This document shows, in pieces, positions 24,031 through 32,408 of a stretch of 64,000 nucleotides of DNA; within the stretch, counting starts at the first letter, position 1, and each line of letters opens with the position of its first letter. The translations under genes were made by a program, and so were the position numbers. The DNA lies in NCBI RefSeq assembly GCF_002295065.1, contig NZ_NSGG01000014.1, forward strand, positions 142,498 through 206,497, read 5' to 3'. The DNA comes from Mesorhizobium sp. WSM3859 (GTDB taxonomy: Bacteria; Pseudomonadota; Alphaproteobacteria; Rhizobiales; Rhizobiaceae). The notes below the pieces were generated by a model. It worked only from the letters and a program-made list of their open reading frames with translations, was not told the DNA's origin and made no database searches.

Positions 24031-26027
24031 TGTGTGGGATCGCTGGAATTCTTCTCACAAGTGCCGCCGCGAATACGAAGCCGCTCGAGGCAATAAGCCA
24101 GCTGACGTCGGCGCTTCGGCACCGCGGCCCGGACGGCGAAGGACTCTGGACAGATCGTGAGGCGGGCATTGCACTTGGCCATCGGCGACTGGCGATCGTC
24201 GACCTCTCTGCAACAGGGCGTCAGCCCATGCGGTCCGCCAGCGGCCGGTATGTGATCACCTTCAATGGCGAGATTTACAATTTCAAGGACCTGAGGCGCG
24301 AACTTGAGGACGCCGGGCATCAGTTTCGCGGCACAGGTGACACGGAGGTGATGCTGTGTGCCATCGAGACCTGGGGCATTGAGGCCGCCCTTAAGCGCTT
24401 TGCGGGCATGTTTGCGTTTGCGTTGTGGGACCTGAAGACCAGAACCCTACATCTCGCACGGGATCGAATGGGCAAAAAGCCGCTTTATGTCGCGTTGGTC
24501 GGGCCTGCTCTTGTCTTTGCGTCCGAGCTGAAGGCGATCCGGTGCTTTCCGGGGTTCTCCGCCGAGCTTGACCTTGATGCGACCGCTGCCATGCTTTCGA
24601 GAGGGTGGGTACCGGACGATAGATGCATCTGGCAGGGTGTGATCAAGCTGCCGCCAGGCTTCCTGCTCTCGGTCAGATCCACCGATCTTGCCGAAGCCGG
24701 TGGCGCAGACGCTCTTCGCCGGCACGTTAAACAATGGTGGTCATTGGCCGGGATCGCCGCCAAAGGCCGGGAGAACCAAGTCGTCGGCAGCGACGAGGAT
24801 CTGATCGACGAACTGGACAGCCTGCTTCGGCTCGCCGTTCGCGAACGGATGATCGCTGACGTGCCATTGGGCGGCTTTTTGTCGGGTGGTGTCGACAGCT
24901 CCACTGTGGTGGCGCTGATGCAGGCCCAATCCCGAAATCCGGTGCGCACCTTCACGGTTGCCTTCGCGGAGGGTGGCTTCGACGAGGCGCCTTATGCGGC
25001 CGAAGTAGCAAGGCACCTGGGGACCGATCACACAGAACTTCACCTTTCACCGGCCGCTGCGCGCGAGGTCATTCCAGAATTGCCGCGTATCTGGGACGAG
25101 CCTTTCGCCGATGAATCGCAGATTCCAACGCTGCTAGTGGCGCGGCTGGCCCGCCAGCACGTGACCGTGGCGCTGTCGGGTGACGGTGGCGATGAATGTT
25201 TCGCGGGGTATGGCCGCCATTTCATGGCCGAGACGCTGAACCGGCACCAGGGGCTGCCTATACAACTGCGCCGGACGTTGGCAGCCGGGGCACGGTTGCT
25301 TGCCCGCGCGTTCCGTTCCGATATCGTTGAAAACCTGCCGCTTTCAGCGAATATGCGGCATGCGTTACGGAGCGATCGGCTCGATCGACTTGCTCCGCTG
25401 CTCGCCGCAACCAGCGAAGACGAGTTGTATCAGAGGTTGGGGGGATCGGCGGTCGAAAACCTCGCCCGGCAGAAGCTCCCCGCATCGAGCGATGCTGCAC
25501 CGCAGCTCGACGGGTTGCTTTCGCGTCTCTTGTACGACGACATGACGGGTTACCTGCCCGGCGACATTCTGGTGAAGCTGGACCGTGCCACTATGGCCAA
25601 TGGCCTCGAGGGACGATGCCCACTGCTCGATCATCGGGTTGTCGAATTTGCGTGGCGCCTTCCATCCAACCTGAAGGTTCGCGATGGGGGCGGCAAGTGG
25701 ATCCTTCGTCACTTGCTGCGGCGCTATGTTCCGGAGCGCCTGATCGACAGGCCAAAGCAAGGTTTCGACGTGCCCATAGCAGTCTGGCTGAGGGGCCCGC
25801 TGCGCATCTGGGCCAACGACCTTATCGCCGGCATGCGCAATTCCGGAGACCGCATATTCGACCTTGCGAAGGTGGATGCGCGTTGGCGCGACCACCTCGA
25901 GGGCAGGCACGACCATTCGCGCGAATTGTGGCCGGCCCTCATGTTCCAGGGCTGGCACGAAGAGGCGAGCAGGTCGCGGGTCTCAGAAGCGGGGCTTTCT
26001 CAAGTGCCAGAACTTACAGGAGTATAA
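24030..26027 (+). CDS. asnB: asparagine-synthase-like glutamine amidotransferase (first copy)
   Basis: A 665-residue enzyme with a class II glutaminase domain that begins MCGIAGIL, so Cys2 is the nucleophile. It also has HRGPDG and FNGEIYN (glutamine pocket). A synthetase domain carries the pyrophosphate loop SGGVDSS near 286-292 and VALSGDGGDECFAGYG. It transfers ammonia from glutamine to an ATP-activated carboxylate. In polysaccharide loci such paralogues are thought to amidate uronic acids or other acids in the polymer rather than make free asparagine. ATG 24030 overlaps the polymerase stop by one base; the long upstream extension is a shadow of that gene. Confidence 0.88.
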   Translation: MCGIAGILLTSAAANTKPLEAISQLTSALRHRGPDGEGLWTDREAGIALGHRRLAIVDLSATGRQPMRSASGRYVITFNGEIYNFKDLRRELEDAGHQFRGTGDTEVMLCAIETWGIEAALKRFAGMFAFALWDLKTRTLHLARDRMGKKPLYVALVGPALVFASELKAIRCFPGFSAELDLDATAAMLSRGWVPDDRCIWQGVIKLPPGFLLSVRSTDLAEAGGADALRRHVKQWWSLAGIAAKGRENQVVGSDEDLIDELDSLLRLAVRERMIADVPLGGFLSGGVDSSTVVALMQAQSRNPVRTFTVAFAEGGFDEAPYAAEVARHLGTDHTELHLSPAAAREVIPELPRIWDEPFADESQIPTLLVARLARQHVTVALSGDGGDECFAGYGRHFMAETLNRHQGLPIQLRRTLAAGARLLARAFRSDIVENLPLSANMRHALRSDRLDRLAPLLAATSEDELYQRLGGSAVENLARQKLPASSDAAPQLDGLLSRLLYDDMTGYLPGDILVKLDRATMANGLEGRCPLLDHRVVEFAWRLPSNLKVRDGGGKWILRHLLRRYVPERLIDRPKQGFDVPIAVWLRGPLRIWANDLIAGMRNSGDRIFDLAKVDARWRDHLEGRHDHSRELWPALMFQGWHEEASRSRVSEAGLSQVPELTGV

Positions 26028-26028
26028 G

Positions 26029-28263
26029 ATGGAAGGGTCCAAAGTTAGCCGCATCCATCTTCCGCACGCCACCGAAGTGCCTCCCCCCTTAGGCGAAATC
26101 AACCCTCGCATAAGACGGCCGTTGGGAGAGCTGATGGACACGCAAACGCCGCTCCATCAGCTCGTCACGACCCTGCAACGAAAAAGATGGTTCCTGCTTG
26201 CCATGATCCTCGCAGGCGGTGTCCTTGCCGCGGCTTTGGGTCTTGCGCGGCCGCCCTTGTACGAGGCCACCGCACAGGTGCTCGTTGATACGCCCAGCAG
26301 GGCGGCCCCAGCCGGCGGCTTGAGTTCCACCCAGGATTTGCTGGAATCCAGCATTGACGACCATATAACCATGCTCTCGTCGCAGAGCCATCTGCGGAGC
26401 GTGGTGGCGGAGTTGCGCAAAGTTGATGCCGCCAATGTTGCTGGAGCCGCCGACGCCACACACCAAGCCGATGTCGCGCCCGCCACCTCCTCTCCTGATC
26501 CTGCTCGCTTCGAGCCATCGCGCTCAGCTCTAGACGGTCTGCTGGCGAAAATCTGGCCGCGAAGCACGCCGGCGGATCCGGATGCGGCTGAACTGAAGCT
26601 GCTGCGGGACGGCATAAGGATTGGGCAGGAATTGAGGTCTAGAGTTATCAGTATCGGCTTTTCCGACAAGGATCCAACACGAGCCGCTCTGGTGGCCAAT
26701 ACATTTGTCCAAGTATATATCGCCGATCTTGCAAGGAGAAATCAGGTTTCCGACCAACAGGAACTCGACTCGGTTGTTGCCGCGCTGCCGTCTACACGAG
26801 AGAGTCTCGCAGAAGCGACGGATCGCCTGGAACGGTATCGGCTGAGCCATGGCGCAGTCGATCAAGGTGCGGCAGACAACGCGGCCAGGGAGGCAGCCGA
26901 GCTCACGCAGCAGATCTCGATGTCCAAAGCTGACCTCGCCGCGCAGGAATCCCGCCTTAGCCGCATTCAGGACCTTCGCAAGCAGAACGCACCAATTGCA
27001 TCGCTGGCCCAAGCAATCGGTACGCCCGAATTGGCCGATCTTGCGGCTCGCCAGGCCGGCGCGCCGGCGGACAAGGACCTGAGCAAAGCGATTGACAGCG
27101 CGGTAGAGCAAGGTCTCGCTCGTGTTGCCGCTGAGGTTGACATCTATCGCGCTCAGGTCGGGGCCCTTGAAGATCGCAAGAAAGTTCTCGATGCGGTTGT
27201 GGCCGATACAGCCGGTCGGCTCTCAGGCTTGCGCGCGCTCGAGCCGCAGGTGAGCATCCTGACGCAGCGATACAATGATCTGTTGGCCCGTCAACAGGAC
27301 TTGAAGCGGCTGATTGCAAATCCATCCCCCGGAGTCGGGATTCTTTCCGCGGCGTGGCCGCCTGTCAATCCAATAACCCTTCCGCCGATTTTCCTCGTTC
27401 CGCCGGGGATGATCGTGTTCGGCCTGATCGGAGGAATTCTCTTGCTTCTCCACCGACACTTCGATCGCACTTTGCGCGGCGAGGCTGAAGCCGAAGCAGC
27501 GCTCGGGGTTCCGTGCCTGGCGCTTATCCCTCAGGCTGCCGCCACGCACGCCAAGCGACTGAGGCAGCTGGTGCTAGGCCAGCAGGAGTCGGGATACAGC
27601 CGTGCCGTGACGTCGCTGCTTGTCGCGGCGGCACCAAGTCAATTGAGCGCTCGCTCCTCGCAGATCATCCTTGTGACTTCCAGCACGCCCGAAGATGGGG
27701 CGACCGAACTCGCATGGAGCTTGGCGTTGGCTGCGACGCGCCTTGGCGGCCGAGTCCTCGTGGTCGATCTCGAACCCAAGGGCGCTCGACTCACCCTTGA
27801 GTTTCTGAACCAGTATGGTGGGCCTAAGGCTCGCCATTCCTTCGCGGATTATATTCGCGACCGGAGCACCTTGGGGGATGCTGTCACCGGCATACCTGAA
27901 GTCGGCATCGACCTGATGACCCTCGGCCCTTCTGAGGATCTGCTGACCCTGCTGGCGCGCGGGAACGGGTCCGAAGTGACGGAGGATCTGCACTCGGTTT
28001 ATCGCGTCGTCATCTTAAATGGCCCATCGGGGCTTGGCAGGCCGGAAGCCAGGTTCCTCACCGAATGGGCGGACGTGGTGCTTTTCGCCGTCCGGTGGGC
28101 CAAAACGCGACGCCATGTCGCTCGCGGTGTGCTGGAACTGCTTCAGGCAGATGGTGCTGTTCCGGTGCCCGTCGGGAGTGTTCTTACGCGGGTGAATCTC
28201 AGAAAGCATGCTGGATACCGGCTCGGCGACAGCGCCGACCTCCTGCGGGAGAAGGTGACTTGA
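26029..28263 (+). CDS. Wzz-type chain-length regulator with degenerate BY-kinase domain
   Basis: A 744-residue inner-membrane protein like ExoP/Wzc. A first helix lies near 54-73, and the Wzz head YEATAQVLVDT follows at about 78-88. A long periplasmic coiled coil runs to about 430, with a P-rich second helix near 446-475. The cytoplasmic part (540-744) has the fold of a bacterial tyrosine kinase but a broken Walker A: TPEDGATELAW (553-563) stands where P-G-E-G-K-S/T-T is expected, without the lysine. No tyrosine cluster ends the protein. It probably sets polymer length without kinase activity. GGAG precedes ATG 26029, one base after asnB. Confidence 0.85.
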   Translation: MEGSKVSRIHLPHATEVPPPLGEINPRIRRPLGELMDTQTPLHQLVTTLQRKRWFLLAMILAGGVLAAALGLARPPLYEATAQVLVDTPSRAAPAGGLSSTQDLLESSIDDHITMLSSQSHLRSVVAELRKVDAANVAGAADATHQADVAPATSSPDPARFEPSRSALDGLLAKIWPRSTPADPDAAELKLLRDGIRIGQELRSRVISIGFSDKDPTRAALVANTFVQVYIADLARRNQVSDQQELDSVVAALPSTRESLAEATDRLERYRLSHGAVDQGAADNAAREAAELTQQISMSKADLAAQESRLSRIQDLRKQNAPIASLAQAIGTPELADLAARQAGAPADKDLSKAIDSAVEQGLARVAAEVDIYRAQVGALEDRKKVLDAVVADTAGRLSGLRALEPQVSILTQRYNDLLARQQDLKRLIANPSPGVGILSAAWPPVNPITLPPIFLVPPGMIVFGLIGGILLLLHRHFDRTLRGEAEAEAALGVPCLALIPQAAATHAKRLRQLVLGQQESGYSRAVTSLLVAAAPSQLSARSSQIILVTSSTPEDGATELAWSLALAATRLGGRVLVVDLEPKGARLTLEFLNQYGGPKARHSFADYIRDRSTLGDAVTGIPEVGIDLMTLGPSEDLLTLLARGNGSEVTEDLHSVYRVVILNGPSGLGRPEARFLTEWADVVLFAVRWAKTRRHVARGVLELLQADGAVPVPVGSVLTRVNLRKHAGYRLGDSADLLREKVT

Positions 28264-28388
28264 GGGCCGCAGGCTCGCTCTGGCGATTTCTTTGCGATCA
28301 CTCTTAGCGCGCCTTTCGTCCGTTCGCACGACGGCGGCCTAAGTCCGAGCTGATAGAACAATATCAGCCAGCACCCGAGGGGGATGCC

Positions 28389-29405
28389 GTGTCCAATATA
28401 GCAAATGGCCCGTCACAGGGCCTGCCGCATTTGCCCTACCTGGACGGTTGGCGCGCCGTCGCAGTCATCGGTGTCTTGCTGGATCACTATCTCGCATCCC
28501 GGTTTATTAACCCCGGTCGCTTTGGCGTGGAGATGTTCTTCGTTCTCAGTGGTCTGCTGATGGCAGACATACTGTTTGTGAGACAGATGGTCTTGCCGAA
28601 ATTCTTTGGTCGGCGGATAGCGCGTGTCTATCCCGCCCTCTTTGCGTTCCTGTCTGCGATGGCGGTGGCCGGTGGCGCCGGCCTTTGGCCAGCAGACTGG
28701 CAACATCTGCTCAGTGCATCCACGTTTACATACAACTACTATGTGCTCGTAGCCGGGCGCACCGCCTTCCTCGACCACATATGGTCGCTATGCGTCGAAG
28801 AGCACACCTATGTGATCTTGGCAGCCATTGCCGCGATTAGCCGCAGATCCCAAGTGACCGGGGGCATCCTGTGCCTGTCGCTTGCGGCGCTTGCATGGAG
28901 CGACGGCGCTATCCGAACGCTGCTTGGCGGCGGCTACTACGACGTCTACTGGCGCACCGACGTACGTGCTGCCTCAATCCTCATGGCCGCCGGTGTCTAT
29001 CTTCTGTTCCGTTCACGCAAGGTACCATCCTGGGCGCCGATTGCCCTTGGGGTTACCGCAGTCCTTTTCAATTTCGAACTCGTTCCTGACCCACTCAAAT
29101 ACGGGGTCGGAAGTGTCCTTCTTGCCCTGGCCTTGGTCTATGTTGGGCAAGCCCACGCGGCCTTCCTTCGCCTGCTCGGTTCGAAACCTCTGGTAATCGT
29201 CGGCATGCTGTCTTTCTCATTGTATCTGTGGCAGCAGCCCTTTGCTCAGTTTCCGGGGATAGCTGGAAGGCTTCTCGGTCTTGGAGCCGCCATCGCACTG
29301 TCGGTGTTGAGTTACTTTGTTGTCGAACGACCGGCGCGTCGTTACATCAACAGCCAGCTCGAACGCTTGGGATCGGCTTCGGTTCTTCGTCCAGTTGACG
29401 TTTGA
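28389..29405 (+). CDS. acyltransferase 3 (OafA/ExoZ-like) membrane protein
   Basis: A 338-residue membrane protein of the acyltransferase 3 family, which O-acetylates polysaccharide sugars. It starts with the family motif LPYLDGWRAVAVIGVLLDHY (near 14-33; D-G-x-R-A-x-A and the catalytic His). FGVEMFFVLSGLL and FFGRRIARVYPAL follow, and it ends with LSYFVVERPARRYI. About ten hydrophobic segments are visible. The start is a GTG at 28389 behind GAGGGGG; no ATG fits in frame. Confidence 0.87.
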   Translation: MSNIANGPSQGLPHLPYLDGWRAVAVIGVLLDHYLASRFINPGRFGVEMFFVLSGLLMADILFVRQMVLPKFFGRRIARVYPALFAFLSAMAVAGGAGLWPADWQHLLSASTFTYNYYVLVAGRTAFLDHIWSLCVEEHTYVILAAIAAISRRSQVTGGILCLSLAALAWSDGAIRTLLGGGYYDVYWRTDVRAASILMAAGVYLLFRSRKVPSWAPIALGVTAVLFNFELVPDPLKYGVGSVLLALALVYVGQAHAAFLRLLGSKPLVIVGMLSFSLYLWQQPFAQFPGIAGRLLGLGAAIALSVLSYFVVERPARRYINSQLERLGSASVLRPVDV

Positions 29406-29608
29406 TGACTTTGCAGTTCAGGGTGGCCAGCGACAAAAGGCCGTTTCAAGCGTTCCTTCGTTGGCATGGCGAAAGGCATTGGAAATAACTGACAAGACAC
29501 CGACCAATGCTCATCGCGACGCGCTTTAAGTGCGAGGCTCCTACCGAGGGGCCCCGAACGACTTCGGGCCGAATCCGTTATGCACGTTCCTGGAACTGGT
29601 CTGGCCGT
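29406..29608. other. short spacer holding a half copy of the mosaic repeat
   Basis: Between the acyltransferase and the convergent methyltransferase. The only recognisable thing is GCGACGCGCTTTAAGT at 29516-29531, identical to part of the palindromic repeat at 6841-6944, so it is probably a decayed copy. Confidence 0.4.
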
Positions 29609-30676
29609 TCATTGCAGGCTAGCTTGATGATCCGCAGGGCTCGGCGAGAAGGCTTGGTCTATCCGCGAGGAGACTTTGTCGATCCTCGCCCAGAGCGCAT
29701 TCCCGCCCAACGTTGATGCATTGCTAACCGCATATGCCCATGCCGGTAGCCGTGATGGTGAAATCGCCAAGGCGGTCAAGCCTTGCGCAATCCGTTGAGC
29801 TTTGCTTCGGGGCAGGGCTCGGACGAACTCACTCAGGGTGCCGGGCTTTTCTCCCTTGCGCAAATAGCTGTTTACGATGTCATGCTTGAGGAAGCTAAGC
29901 AGAGTGAACGGTTCCCGCTCACATTTGGCCAGTTGCAAGCCGTGCCGCCGGCAAATCGCATCGAACGCCTGTTTCGTCCACCTGCCAATGTGATTGGGCG
30001 GCATGTCTATGAGGGATCCATGAGACTCCATATAGTATGTTCTGTTTTCGTTTGGCACCGCAATGAAGAGAGATCCGTCCGGTTTAAGCAGAAACTTCAA
30101 TCGAGAGAAAACATCGTCTACTTTGTCCATGTGCTCAAAAACCTGAAACAAGCATATAAAGTCGAAGGATTCCTCCATTTGATCGAACATGTCTTCGCGA
30201 ATATCGCTCGAAAATGTTTTGAAACCCTTGGATGACAATACAGACTGCGATGTTTCATTATAATCCACCGCGTAAATATCTGAAATTTCGAAGAATTTAT
30301 CTTTAACGCAATCCAGAAAATACCCGAATCCGGCGCCCACGTCGATAACAGTTTTTCCGTCAGTCCTCAGGCCCGCGAGCTCTTCGATCGTTCTCGCATA
30401 TTCCCATCTCATGGTTGGATAGGAAGGATGCGCCCAGGCCAGGTTGTAAAATTCAACGCCGCCCGCGACGAAGGGATCTGCGAAACCGAATGCGCAATCT
30501 GCGCATCTTCGGATATCGCACTTGGCGCTGCCCCAGAGGTCCTGCAGGTGGCTCTTCAGGTTTCGAAAGCGCTCCGGGTCTTGCCGCGGATTGAGGAAGT
30601 GTCGGGAGGCCTCGTCAGCTGTTACCTCGAACAATTTCGCAGTCGATTTGCTGCGACACGCCGGACAGATGGTCAT
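29609..30676 (-). CDS. class I SAM-dependent methyltransferase with N-terminal zinc ribbon
   Basis: A 355-residue protein. The N-terminal pairs CPACRS (4-9) and CDIRRCADC (near 54-62) probably bind zinc. The methyltransferase core has VIDVGAGFGYFLDCV (motif I, near 110-124), AVDYNE, and FDFICLFQVFEHMDKVDDVF. Such C-methyltransferases modify NDP-sugars or sugar chains. The gene is strikingly richer in A and T than its neighbours, especially 30,000-30,400, which suggests recent gain. ATG 30676 is preceded by AAGGA; the GTG at 30679 is less likely. It is transcribed against the neighbouring polysaccharide genes. Confidence 0.82.
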   Translation of the reverse strand: MTICPACRSKSTAKLFEVTADEASRHFLNPRQDPERFRNLKSHLQDLWGSAKCDIRRCADCAFGFADPFVAGGVEFYNLAWAHPSYPTMRWEYARTIEELAGLRTDGKTVIDVGAGFGYFLDCVKDKFFEISDIYAVDYNETSQSVLSSKGFKTFSSDIREDMFDQMEESFDFICLFQVFEHMDKVDDVFSRLKFLLKPDGSLFIAVPNENRTYYMESHGSLIDMPPNHIGRWTKQAFDAICRRHGLQLAKCEREPFTLLSFLKHDIVNSYLRKGEKPGTLSEFVRALPRSKAQRIAQGLTALAISPSRLPAWAYAVSNASTLGGNALWARIDKVSSRIDQAFSPSPADHQASLQ

Positions 30677-31080
30677 CACGCTCGTCCTTAAAGCCTGACC
30701 GAATGAAGCTGGGATTTCGGAACTGGCGCAACCTTATGGCGGGCACCAATCGTCACCATCATGCATCTGAATGACATCGCGGAGCGGTGGCGCAATGAAC
30801 CTCCCCGATGCAAGATGGTAAATCCCGGAGTTTGACAGAGCCGCACCTTGCGACGACTTACTTCGCGCACGACAACACAATGCGAGATCCAGCCCCCAAT
30901 CCGGTCATTCAGATGCATGATGGTGACGGTCGAAGCCCATCGTAAGTTCCCTTAGCCGCGAAGATCATGCCTCTTGGAGGCGCGAACTCATGTCAGATAA
31001 GGCCAGCGACGTTCTGAGATCCGACATTCTTCGGGGGGCCGGGAGCACAATCATCAACGTGCCGCTGAGCCCGATCGGCC
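30677..31080. other. intergenic region with a long inverted repeat
   Basis: No gene is supported here. A perfect 25-bp inverted repeat (30751-30775 and 30904-30928) dominates the stretch and is listed separately. Confidence 0.5.
30751..30928. repeat. 178-bp element bounded by perfect 25-bp inverted repeats
   Basis: Bases 30751-30775 (starting CGTCACCATCATGCATC) are the exact reverse complement of 30904-30928. The 128 bases between them show no open frame. The match stops sharply on both sides. This is what a miniature inverted-repeat element, the ends of a deleted insertion sequence, or a long-stem RNA would look like. No clear target duplication was seen in the flanks. Confidence 0.65.
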
Positions 31081-31330
31081 CTGGAGGCGTGCTTCCAACA
31101 TATCCAGGATCTACGCAAACAGGGTGCACCAATCGCCTCGCTAGCCGAAACCATGGATACTCCGACCTGATCGATCCAGCGGCTCGCGAGGCCAGCGCGC
31201 CGGCGGATACGCATCGCAGCGCCAGAATCGAAAATGAGATCCGGCAGAGCTTGGCGAGCGTTGAGACGCAGGTGAGCATCTGCCGAACTCAGGTCAAGGC
31301 ACTGGAAGATCGCAAGAATGTCCTCAATCC
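31081..31330 (+). pseudogene. decayed fragment of a second Wzz chain-length gene
   Basis: Frame 1 from 31081 reads HIQDLRKQGAPIASLAET before stopping. From 31164 the frame shifts and reads DLIDPAAREASAPADT, then SVETQVSICRTQVKALEDRK. These line up with residues 312-386 of the intact Wzz protein (RIQDLRKQNAPIASLAQAI, DLAARQAGAPADK, EVDIYRAQVGALEDRK). The DNA also aligns, with many third-base changes, so it is an old diverged copy with a frameshift and no intact ends. A start-to-stop frame over 30990-31424 exists by chance. Confidence 0.75.
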
Positions 31331-31459
31331 CCATCGGAGCCGGCCTTACCCGGGCCAGTCTAAAACGACACTCCAGTATCGGTTCGGTTGCGGCGTGGAC
31401 TTATTGCTTTGGCCGATGCCATGAGTCTGAGCCCGAGGCGCTATGTCGAGCGTTGAACC

Positions 31460-32248
31460 GTGATCGTCGAGCTCTTCGGTCCGCCAGGTTCGGGCAAGAC
31501 AACCTTAGCCCACGTTCTTGCCAGCCTGTTGTGCGCAGACGGATACCGTGCCGAGGTTGTCCGCAGCTACCGACCAGCGATCAGATCTGGAACACTTGAT
31601 CTGGGCGTCCTTCTATCCGTATCGAGGATCGTCTTGGCGACCGTCTCCACGGCCAAGGTGATTTTTTCCCGACGGAACGGCGGGTCAATTTTATCGAAAT
31701 CCCTGCTCACGGCTATGCCGCCGAAAAAGCCGATCTGGCATGCCCGGATTTGGCAGCAAATACTGAAGCTGTCGCATGCCTGGGATCGAGCCAAACTGGC
31801 CCATGATATTCTTATCTTCGACGAGGGTTATGTTCAGGCAGTCGGATCCCTGGCGTTGCTTAACGGGAACGCCGACAAAGCCGTTCTCGAAACGATGCTG
31901 GGTGATGTGCCGGTCGCAGACTTCACGATCAGAGTTCTGGCGCCGCGTGCGACGGTCGCGGCGCGTCTTCGCCAGCGCATGGAGCGTGCGCCCCCGGCAG
32001 AGCGGCTCTTCGAGGCCGATTTCGAGATCAACATGCGTTCCCTCAGCGTCTTCAGGACCATAAGCGACATACTTGCCGCATCAGGGCGAGACATCGTCTG
32101 TGCGAGAACTTCAAGCCAACGTTCCACAATGGAGAGCGCGCAAGTCGTCGAGCGGGCGATCATCGCGAGATACATTCTGAGCACAACGGATGGTGAGCGC
32201 CGGCGGGTCGAGCAGCCATCCGAAGCAGTGGGATGCCATGGGCCATAG
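31460..32248 (+). CDS. P-loop NTPase, kinase-like
   Basis: A 262-residue soluble protein that opens with IVELFGPPGSGKTTLAHVLA, a clear Walker A (G-P-P-G-S-G-K-T-T, near 7-15). A likely Walker B/DE pair is ILIFDEGYVQ near 117-126, and a lid-like segment is ARLRQRMERAPPAERLFEAD. This resembles small-molecule or nucleotide kinases (adenylate/thymidylate kinase-like). The role in a polysaccharide locus is unknown. The start is a GTG at 31460 with no strong ribosome site, so the N-terminus rests on the motif position. Confidence 0.65.
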   Translation: MIVELFGPPGSGKTTLAHVLASLLCADGYRAEVVRSYRPAIRSGTLDLGVLLSVSRIVLATVSTAKVIFSRRNGGSILSKSLLTAMPPKKPIWHARIWQQILKLSHAWDRAKLAHDILIFDEGYVQAVGSLALLNGNADKAVLETMLGDVPVADFTIRVLAPRATVAARLRQRMERAPPAERLFEADFEINMRSLSVFRTISDILAASGRDIVCARTSSQRSTMESAQVVERAIIARYILSTTDGERRRVEQPSEAVGCHGP

Positions 32249-32408
32249 ACCGTCATCTCGTGGCCATCCAACCCGCTGATCCAACTCAAAAAAACGGCTG
32301 ATACGCTGACAGGACGTTGGTCGCCAACCGAGCTTGCCGCATCTGCCATCGATGTTTCATTTCCCACGGATCGAATCGGCATTTGAAGGCGCCCCATCAT
32401 TCAGGTGA

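Noticed and set aside
30990..31424. Open frame of 144 residues taken as an intact gene
   Set aside because: Only its middle matches a known protein, and that match changes frame, so it is a pseudogene fragment.
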